5,368 nt of DNA from Pseudomonadota bacterium (GTDB taxonomy: Bacteria; Pseudomonadota; Alphaproteobacteria; Rhodospirillales; Casp-alpha2), in the NCBI GenBank assembly GCA_027620395.1, contig JAQBZY010000143.1:1-5368 (forward strand). Direction: 5' to 3'. The position numbers were made by a program, and so were the translations under genes. Of this stretch, positions 1-4,630 are shown piece after piece (within the stretch, counting starts at the first letter, position 1; every line of letters starts with the position of its first letter). The notes under the pieces are model-generated. The model had not been told where the DNA came from. It did not search any database and was given only the letters and a program-made list of their open reading frames with translations.

Positions 1-617
1 GGGTTGGGATCGAAGCTGCCGACCGGCCCGTTCCCGATGCCGCTCCAGGGCGAGCCGCACTCGCGGCAGTTGACCTTATTTTTACCAACGTCGTCGCCAA
101 ACCAGTACTCGGTCTTGGTGCCGGCGCGGGCCGCGTATTCCCATTCGGTCTCGCTCGGTAGCCGGTACTTCTTGCCAGTCTTGGCCGATAACCAATTGGC
201 AAAGCCTTGCGCCATGCCGTGATTGATGTTCATCACCGGCATCCGGTTGACGCCCCAACCGTGGGCGTGCGGCTTGTGGCTGCAGCCGCCAGCATCCAGG
301 CATGCTTGCCATTCGTGATGCATGACCTCGAAGCGGCTGAGGGCGAACGGCTTGGAGACCCGAATCACCCGGGTCGGGCTTTCGTTTTTATCTTTGGTGG
401 AGCCCATGACGAAGATGCCCGGCGGCACCACGATCATATCGGGGCAGGTGTCGCAGTCGCGGAAAATGGTTCCCGGCGCAAGCTTTTCGCCCGGCTTCAG
501 GACCGGTACCGGTGGAAACACCTTCGGTTTGATCTCGGCCGGATAAACGCCCTGCGCCGCCGCCGGTGGCACCACCAGGGTCAACAGCAAGCCGATGATT
601 GCAAAAATACGCTTCAT
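1..617 (-). CDS. Secreted FGE-sulfatase/SUMF1-domain protein, C-terminus outside window
   Basis: 205 codons are visible, with no stop before the window edge, so the C-terminal part is missing. Residues 1-21 form a signal peptide: Lys-Arg at 2-3, a hydrophobic stretch, then Ala-Ala-Ala before Gln22. The mature protein should be periplasmic or exported. The SUMF1/EgtB/PvdO fold begins near residue 55 with FRDCDTCPDMIVVPPG, FVMGS (69-73) and an ESP acid/proline motif (79-81). It continues with WQACLDAGGC (103-112), WLSAKTGKKYRLPSETEWEY (142-161) and AARAGT (162-167). YRLPSETEWEYAARAGT is the family's hallmark. Where related proteins usually read VSWDDA, this one has INHGMA (131-136). Formylglycine-generating enzymes keep their catalytic cysteines and metal site in the part not seen here, so enzyme activity cannot be judged. 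Many bacterial members of this fold are not sulfatase activators. The ATG at 617 has only a weak ribosome site. It lies 33 bases after queG on the same strand, so co-transcription is likely. Function unknown. Confidence 0.88.
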   Translation of the reverse strand, partial: MKRIFAIIGLLLTLVVPPAAAQGVYPAEIKPKVFPPVPVLKPGEKLAPGTIFRDCDTCPDMIVVPPGIFVMGSTKDKNESPTRVIRVSKPFALSRFEVMHHEWQACLDAGGCSHKPHAHGWGVNRMPVMNINHGMAQGFANWLSAKTGKKYRLPSETEWEYAARAGTKTEYWFGDDVGKNKVNCRECGSPWSGIGNGPVGSFDPN

Positions 618-650
618 GACATAGAAAGGTGTGGCCTCGACGGCAAGGGG

Positions 651-1685
651 TCAACCCCCGGCAAGTTTTTCGACGGCGCGTTTGGCCGCCGCGGCGACCA
701 GCGGCGATGGGTCGTCGAGAAGCAGCCTGGCGGCGGCGGCGAGGTTCGGATCCTTGGAGTTGCCGACGGCAATCAAGACATTGCGGACGAAGCGGTCGCG
801 GCCGGTCCGCTTGACTGGCGAGGCAGCGAACAATTTTCGGAATGCCTGATCGTCGAGGCTGGCCAGTTCGGCGAGACGGGGTGACTGCAATTCTTCCCGG
901 GCCGCCAATTCCGGCGATGTCGACGGCGTGGCGAACTTGGCCCAAGGGCAAACCGCCAAACAATCGTCGCAGCCATATATTCTGCTACCCATGGCGTCCA
1001 TCAACTCGGGCGCGATGTCGCCCTTGTGCTCGATCGTGAGGTACGAGATGCAGCGCCTCGGATCCAACTCGTAAGCGGCCGGAAAGGCATCGGTCGGACA
1101 GGCTCGAATACAACGATCGCAACTGCCGCAATGATCCGGCTCGGGCGCATCCGGCGGTAAGTAGAGATCGGTCAGGATTTCGCCCAGAAACAACCACGAT
1201 CCAAAGCGGCGGCTGACCAAATTGGTGTGTTTGCCTTGCCAGCCCAAACCGGCGCGCTGAGCCAGCGGCTTTTCCATCAGCGGCGCGGTGTCGACATAGA
1301 CTTTGACCGTTGCCCCTTGCCGCTCGGCCAGCCAGCGGCCCAGGCGTTTCAGGCGTTTCTTGATGACGTCGTGATAATCGCGGCCACGGGCATAGACACT
1401 AATCGCGCCCCTATCGGGCGCCGCCAGCAGCGCCAGCGGATCGGTATCGGGGCCGTAATTGACGCCGAGCACGATGGCAGTTTTGGCCTCCGCCATGAGC
1501 GCCTTGGCGTCACCACGGCGGCCATCCTCGCGGGCCAACCAGTCCATGCCGCCGGCGTAACCCTTGGCCAGGAACGCATTGAGCGCCGCCCGGTCCTTGG
1601 GATCGGCTTCGGCGGCGGCGAAGCCCACCGCATCGAAGCCGAGGGTCAATGCCTCGGCCCGGATCGCTTGCTTGATTTCCGACAT
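651..1685 (-). CDS. queG: Epoxyqueuosine reductase QueG
   Basis: QueG reduces epoxyqueuosine in the wobble position of tRNAs with GUN anticodons to queuosine, using cobalamin and two [4Fe-4S] clusters in the cytoplasm. Numbering from the ATG at 1685 (344 aa), the cobalamin-binding N-terminal half contains the VDTAPLMEK stretch. Its Asp132 matches the family's general acid. AGLGWQGKHTN and FGSWLFLGEILTDL follow. The ferredoxin-like part has Cys186, 189, 192 and 196 (CGSCDRCIRACP), Cys212, and Cys239, 242 and 246 (CDDCLAVCP), the complete ligand set for two clusters. The tail, about residues 300-343, is HEAT-like (AVGNSKDPNLAAAARLLLDD). Length fits the family. A TTG seven codons upstream (1704-1706) is in frame, but the ATG matches the usual MSEIKQAIRAEA beginning and follows a GGGA. 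The gene is divergent from queC, another gene of the same pathway. Identification is firm; only the exact start is open. Confidence 0.97.
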   Translation of the reverse strand: MSEIKQAIRAEALTLGFDAVGFAAAEADPKDRAALNAFLAKGYAGGMDWLAREDGRRGDAKALMAEAKTAIVLGVNYGPDTDPLALLAAPDRGAISVYARGRDYHDVIKKRLKRLGRWLAERQGATVKVYVDTAPLMEKPLAQRAGLGWQGKHTNLVSRRFGSWLFLGEILTDLYLPPDAPEPDHCGSCDRCIRACPTDAFPAAYELDPRRCISYLTIEHKGDIAPELMDAMGSRIYGCDDCLAVCPWAKFATPSTSPELAAREELQSPRLAELASLDDQAFRKLFAASPVKRTGRDRFVRNVLIAVGNSKDPNLAAAARLLLDDPSPLVAAAAKRAVEKLAGG

Positions 1686-1702
1686 CCGATCCCGCTCACT
1701 CG

Positions 1703-1716
1703 TCAATCCGGATTGA
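1703..1716. promoter_or_regulatory. 14-bp perfect palindrome, candidate operator
   Basis: TCAATCCGGATTGA reads identically on both strands without a central gap. It sits 18 bases before the queG ATG and overlaps the alternative TTG start of queG. Uninterrupted symmetry of this length next to a divergent promoter region fits a binding site for a dimeric regulator. It is a single copy in this window, and I cannot name a regulator. Chance is possible but not the first explanation in a short non-coding stretch. Confidence 0.35.
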
Positions 1717-1718
1717 TT

Positions 1719-1729
1719 GTGCTAAGCAC
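1719..1729. repeat. Inverted repeat GTGCT-A-AGCAC
   Basis: Five-base arms flank one central A, starting three bases after the 14-bp palindrome. The two symmetrical elements lie side by side in the non-coding gap and may be parts of one operator region. Arms this short could arise by chance. Confidence 0.3.
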
Positions 1730-1741
1730 CGGCCCGCTTGA

Positions 1742-1791
1742 ACAAGGGCCGATTGCCGGCCGGGCGACAAGGGCCGATTGCCGGCCGGGCG
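1742..1791. repeat. Perfect 25-bp tandem duplication upstream of queC
   Basis: Two identical 25-base units occupy 1742-1766 and 1767-1791 and start ACAAGGGCCGATTGCC. The next base also continues the match. Each unit can form a small GC stem-loop, GGCCG-ATTGC-CGGCC, at 1747-1761 and 1772-1786. The copies end 24 bases before the queC ATG, so they would lie in its 5' leader if transcription starts upstream. Lack of any difference between copies suggests a recent duplication by slippage or strong constraint. Confidence 0.9.
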
Positions 1792-1805
1792 AAACGACAC
1801 GACGC

Positions 1806-1813
1806 GGGAAAGA
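1806..1813 (+). promoter_or_regulatory. Ribosome binding site of queC
   Basis: GGGAAAGA ends two bases before the ATG at 1816, with its G-rich core about seven bases from it. It decides the start: an in-frame TTG at 1738 would add 26 residues encoded by the tandem repeat and unlike any QueC N-terminus. Confidence 0.65.
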
Positions 1814-1815
1814 AT

Positions 1816-2523
1816 ATGACCAAACAGCCGAAAGCGGTGGTGCTGTTGAGCGGCGGGCTCGATTCCGCGACCGTGCTGGCGCTCGCCCTGGACCAGGGCT
1901 TCCGGCCGATCACGCTGACTTTCCGCTACGGCCAGCGGCATGCGCTCGAAATCGACGCCGCGGCGAAGATCGCCAACAGGGCGGCGGTCGAACGGCACGC
2001 CGTTGTCGATATCGATCTCAGGGCCTTCGGCGGCTCGGCGCTGACCGCCGACATCGCGGTGCCGAAGGGCCGCAGCGCCGCCGAGATCGGCGGCGGCATT
2101 CCGGTGACCTACGTTCCGGCCCGCAACACCATTTTTCTTTCCTTCGCCTTGGCCCTGGCCGAGACGTCTGGCGCCTTCGACATCTTCATCGGCGTTAACG
2201 CCCTCGACTATTCCGGCTATCCCGATTGCCGTCCCGAATATATCCAAGCCTTCGAGAAGGTGATGACGCTGGCGACCAAGGCCGGCGTCGAAGGCGGGGC
2301 CGACGGCGGCCGAAATTTCCGGCTGCACACCCCCCTTTTGCAATGGAGCAAGGCCGAGATCATCCGCCAGGGCACCCGGCTCGGCGTCGATTACGCCGGC
2401 ACGCTCAGTTGCTACGACCCGGCAACGGACGGGCGCCATTGCGGGCTTTGCGACGCCTGTCAGCTAAGGCGCAAGGGCTTCCAGGACGCCGGCATCGACG
2501 ACCCGACCGGTTACGCCGCCTGA
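1816..2523 (+). CDS. queC: 7-cyano-7-deazaguanine (preQ0) synthase QueC
   Basis: QueC converts 7-carboxy-7-deazaguanine to preQ0 with ammonia and ATP in the cytoplasm, the step before QueF reduction in queuosine synthesis. The protein has 235 residues, the usual size. Starting at the ATG at 1816, it begins [25 protein letters not shown] (12-17) is the PP-loop that binds ATP pyrophosphate. Further family blocks are [10 protein letters not shown] (36-45), [11 protein letters not shown] (99-109) and [17 protein letters not shown] (126-142). [13 protein letters not shown] lies near residues 171-183. The C-terminal zinc site is complete: Cys199 (SCYDP), Cys209, Cys212 and Cys215 (CGLCDAC). It ends with the typical DPTGYA. 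It is transcribed away from queG across a shared control region. The aromatic operon starts 98 bases later, so read-through into it is possible. No defect is seen. Confidence 0.98.
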   Translation: MTKQPKAVVLLSGGLDSATVLALALDQGFRPITLTFRYGQRHALEIDAAAKIANRAAVERHAVVDIDLRAFGGSALTADIAVPKGRSAAEIGGGIPVTYVPARNTIFLSFALALAETSGAFDIFIGVNALDYSGYPDCRPEYIQAFEKVMTLATKAGVEGGADGGRNFRLHTPLLQWSKAEIIRQGTRLGVDYAGTLSCYDPATDGRHCGLCDACQLRRKGFQDAGIDDPTGYAA

Positions 2524-2555
2524 GGCTCCTCCGCCATCCGCCCCTGCCAATCTCT

Positions 2556-2584
2556 TTGATTTCCGGCCCCCTAGCCATTATCAC
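2556..2584 (+). promoter_or_regulatory. Possible sigma70-type promoter of the aromatic operon
   Basis: TTGATT (2556-2561) and TATCAC (2579-2584) are separated by 17 bases. Each matches the sigma70 consensus at four of six positions. It lies in the 98-base gap between queC and the chorismate mutase gene, in the most AT-rich part of that gap. Such matches are common by chance; the call rests mainly on position. Confidence 0.25.
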
Positions 2585-2607
2585 TGTCCGGCCTCCGGGC
2601 CGAGTGA
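2581..2607 (+). other. Hairpin in the leader of the chorismate mutase gene
   Basis: CGGCC-TCCG-GGCCG (2589-2602) makes a five-bp GC stem with a four-base loop. TCACT and AGTGA extend it by five more pairs, with GTC (2586-2588) bulged on the left side. It ends 14 bases before the ATG at 2622. No run of T follows, so it is not a standard intrinsic terminator for queC. It could be a transcript-end structure for queC or a leader element affecting translation of the next gene. Confidence 0.35.
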
Positions 2608-2621
2608 CGGGATGCGATGAA

Positions 2622-3518
2622 ATGACTTCGAAGAAACAAGCCCTTGAGAACGTCAGGCGCGAGATCGACGCGATCGATCATCAGATCCACGATCTGTTGA
2701 TGCAGCGGACCGAGATCGTGGAAAAAGTGCGCGCCATCAAGGCCGGCGAGAAAAACAAAATCCGCCCGGCCCGCGAGGCGGAAATCCTGTTCCGGCTGAC
2801 GGCCCGGCACCGCGGCAATTTCCCGAAACGGGAATTGTCCCGGATCTGGCGCGAGATCATCGTCGCCACGCTCAGCTTCGAAGGGCCGTTCTCGCTCGCC
2901 GTGATCGATCCCGGCAATGAGCCCGGCTTTTGGGATTTGGCCCGCGATCAATACGGCACCTTCACCCCGATGAGCCGATTTCCGACCGGGCGCGGCGTCG
3001 TCGAGGCGGTTCGCTCGGGCCAGGCGTCGATTGGCATTCTGCCCTGGCCCCGGCGCGACGACGAAGACCCTTGGTGGCGGCTTCTGGTCTCGACGGCGGC
3101 GGACGCGCCCAAGGTGATCGCCAAATTACCGTTCATCCCGGGCGCCAATGCCAGGGGCGGCGGCATTGAAGCTGCCGTGATTTGCCCATCGGCACAGGAA
3201 CCGACCGGACGCGACCGGTCGTTCTTGGCCGTCGAAACCGACGAGGACATCGGTGCTAGGCGAATCGAGGACGCGCTCAACGGCGCCGGCGCATCGGCCG
3301 CCTTCGTGCAGCAGTGGCACGACCCCAACCGACCGCCGGGCTGGACCTATCTGGTCGAGAGCATGGGCTTCATCGATCCGGCCGGAAAACAGTTCCCGCG
3401 CTTCATCGACACCATCGGCAAGGCTGGTCGGCGGATCATTCATCTGGGCGGTTATGCGACGCCGCTGGGCGAGCGCGATGTCGCCTCCAGCACGCCCGAC
3501 GAGGCCAGCGGATCATGA
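2622..3518 (+). CDS. Chorismate mutase (AroQ type) with PheA-like C-terminal extension
   Basis: The N-terminal domain (about 5-87 of 298 aa) is an all-helical AroQ chorismate mutase, which rearranges chorismate to prephenate. Compared with the E. coli PheA mutase, the key residues are Arg12, Arg29, Lys40, Arg51 and Glu52. Glu87 stands where E. coli has Gln88, and Thr83 where it has Ser84. A free AroQ mutase is only about 90-100 residues, so over 200 residues remain. Residues 88-176 resemble the first lobe of prephenate dehydratase: VVEAVRSGQASIGILPWP (126-143), then DPWWRLL. Residues 200-283 look ACT-like: SFLAVETDED, WTYLVES (241-247) and LGGYATP (275-281), where PheA proteins have a Trp-x-Tyr and a Leu-Gly-Ser-Tyr-Pro. 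The dehydratase Thr-Arg-Phe signature is absent; TGRDRSF (195-201) stands there, and the second lobe is much shortened. Dehydratase activity is therefore unlikely. The mutase call is firm; the tail assignment is inference. The start is the ATG at 2622; earlier in-frame codons run into queC. Confidence 0.92.
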   Translation: MTSKKQALENVRREIDAIDHQIHDLLMQRTEIVEKVRAIKAGEKNKIRPAREAEILFRLTARHRGNFPKRELSRIWREIIVATLSFEGPFSLAVIDPGNEPGFWDLARDQYGTFTPMSRFPTGRGVVEAVRSGQASIGILPWPRRDDEDPWWRLLVSTAADAPKVIAKLPFIPGANARGGGIEAAVICPSAQEPTGRDRSFLAVETDEDIGARRIEDALNGAGASAAFVQQWHDPNRPPGWTYLVESMGFIDPAGKQFPRFIDTIGKAGRRIIHLGGYATPLGERDVASSTPDEASGS

Positions 3519-4630
3519 GCGACATGCCGACGCCAAAGCCCGGCATCATGGACATCTCGCCCTATGCCGGGGGCGAGTCCGGGATCGAGGGCCAGACCCG
3601 GATCATCAAGCTTTCGTCGAACGAGGGTGCGTTTGGGCCGAGCCCGAAGTCCGCCGCCGCTTACCGCGAACTCGCCGCCAATATGCACCGTTATCCGGAC
3701 GGCGGCGCGACTTCGCTCCGCCGCGCTATCGGCGAGCGCTTCTCGCTCGATCCGGCGCAGATCGTCTGCGGTGCCGGCTCGGACGAGTTGATCTCGCTGC
3801 TCTGCAAGGCCTACGCCGGCCCCGGTGACGAGGTGCTGTATTCCCGGCACGGCTTTTTGATGTATCCGATCTCGGCCAAGAGCGTCGGCGCGACCTCGGT
3901 GACGGCACCGGAGACCAATCGCACCGCTGATGTCGACGCCTTATTGACGGCGGTGACGGCGAAAACGCGAATCCTGTTTCTGGCTAACCCGAACAATCCG
4001 ACCGGCACCTATCTGCCGGCGGCCGAGGTCCGGCGGCTCCGCGCCGGGCTCAGGGGCGATATATTGCTGGTGCTCGACGCGGCCTACGCCGAATACGTCA
4101 CCGCCAACGATTACGACGCCGGCGTGGCATTGGTCGACGCAGGCTCCAACACTGTCATGACGCGGACGTTTTCGAAGATTTACGGCTTGGGCGGCCTTAG
4201 GCTCGGCTGGGCCTATTGCCCGGCCAATGTCGCCGATGTGCTCAATCGGCTGCGCGGTCCGTTCAACGTCGGCGCCGCCGCGCTCGCCGCCGGCGTTGCC
4301 GCCATCAACGATCGGGCCTTCGAGGAGATGAGCCGCGAGCACAACATTCGCTGGCGGGAATGGACGGCCAAGCAATTGACGGCGCTCGGCCTCGACGTGA
4401 CGCCGAGCATCGGGAACTTCCTGCTGGTCTGCTTTGGCGACGACAAGACCCGCGGCGCGGACACAGCAGATAGTTTCCTGAAATCGAAAGGCATCATCGT
4501 CCGCAAGATGGGCGGCTACGGTTTCCCGGACGGCCTCAGGATCAGCATCGGTCTTGAGGACGAGATGCGCGCCGTGGTCGGCGCGATCGCCCAGTTCCTG
4601 GGCAAGAACGATCCCGGAGAAGGCGCATGA
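3515..4630 (+). CDS. HisC-family aminotransferase, probably aromatic (tyrosine/prephenate)
   Basis: A fold-type I PLP aminotransferase of 371 residues, full length for histidinol-phosphate aminotransferases. Lys221 in TFSKIYGLGGLRLGWAY forms the Schiff base. NPNNPTG (158-164) gives the cofactor-binding Asn161. Asp188 and Tyr191 lie in LDAAYAEY, and Arg342 in LRISIG should bind the substrate carboxylate. SGAGSDE-type phosphate contacts appear as CGAGSDELI (85-93). The N-terminal block is SNEGAFGPSP (35-44) rather than the common NENPLGPSP. It overlaps the mutase stop by ATGA and overlaps the dehydrogenase start by ATGA, so it is translated with tyrosine-synthesis genes rather than his genes. 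Broad-range HisC-type enzymes acting on aromatic keto acids are known, for example the one linked to tyrC in Zymomonas. I infer transamination of 4-hydroxyphenylpyruvate or prephenate, with histidinol-phosphate as a possible second substrate. hisC would be the automatic label. Confidence 0.93.
   Translation: MSDMPTPKPGIMDISPYAGGESGIEGQTRIIKLSSNEGAFGPSPKSAAAYRELAANMHRYPDGGATSLRRAIGERFSLDPAQIVCGAGSDELISLLCKAYAGPGDEVLYSRHGFLMYPISAKSVGATSVTAPETNRTADVDALLTAVTAKTRILFLANPNNPTGTYLPAAEVRRLRAGLRGDILLVLDAAYAEYVTANDYDAGVALVDAGSNTVMTRTFSKIYGLGGLRLGWAYCPANVADVLNRLRGPFNVGAAALAAGVAAINDRAFEEMSREHNIRWREWTAKQLTALGLDVTPSIGNFLLVCFGDDKTRGADTADSFLKSKGIIVRKMGGYGFPDGLRISIGLEDEMRAVVGAIAQFLGKNDPGEGA
4616..4623 (+). promoter_or_regulatory. 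Ribosome binding site of the dehydrogenase gene inside hisC-like gene
   Basis: GGAGAAGG lies seven bases (from GGAG) before the ATG at 4627, still within the last codons of the upstream aminotransferase. A strong site at an ATGA overlap fits re-initiation or coupled translation. At the preceding junction only GAGG (3501-3504), ten bases from the ATG at 3515, is available. Confidence 0.7.

Larger units (their letters stand above)
1686..1815. promoter_or_regulatory. Divergent queG/queC intergenic control region
   Basis: These 130 bases separate the start codons of two queuosine genes transcribed outward, so promoters for both must lie here or just inside the genes. I see a 14-bp palindrome, a second inverted repeat and a 25-bp tandem duplication, each listed separately. 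No convincing sigma70 -35/-10 pair stands out. The best weak pair for queG on the minus strand is TTGTTC, an 18-base spacer, then CACAAT, which would overlap the two palindromes. No aptamer resembling the known preQ1 riboswitches is recognisable ahead of queC. Confidence 0.5.

Noticed and set aside
618..653. queG and the FGE-fold gene are in the same frame, separated by one TGA and 11 codons, hinting at a read-through fusion
   Set aside because: The downstream protein begins with a good signal peptide, which would be internal and useless in a fusion, and one-in-three frame agreement is expected by chance.
207..884. Long plus-strand open frame opposite the FGE-fold and queG genes
   Set aside because: Antisense to two well-supported genes, rich in Arg, His and Gly as expected of a GC-rich shadow frame, and no recognisable domain.
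1742..1791. Start of a CRISPR-like array
   Set aside because: The two units abut directly with no spacer and no further copies.
1738..1815. TTG at 1738 as the queC start
   Set aside because: The extra 26 residues come from the tandem duplication and do not resemble QueC; the ATG at 1816 has a good ribosome site.
1716..1815. preQ1 riboswitch ahead of queC
   Set aside because: None of the known preQ1 aptamer patterns (small pseudoknot with an A-rich tail joined to the ribosome site) is visible; the hairpins present come from the tandem duplication.
1227..2198. 323-codon plus-strand open frame spanning the queG start, the gap and part of queC
   Set aside because: It is antisense to queG and out of frame with queC, both of which have intact catalytic motifs; the frame is open only because of high GC.
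1696..2439. 247-codon minus-strand open frame opposite queC
   Set aside because: Shadow of queC with no domain or ribosome site; the translated sequence is low-complexity Ala/Gly/Arg.
2589..2602. Intrinsic terminator for queC
   Set aside because: The stem is GC-rich but is followed by GAGTGACGGG rather than a T run.
2226..2621. N-terminal extension of the chorismate mutase into queC
   Set aside because: It would overlap queC out of frame by about 300 bases, and its Arg/Pro-rich translation is not protein-like; the AroQ domain starts right after the ATG at 2622.
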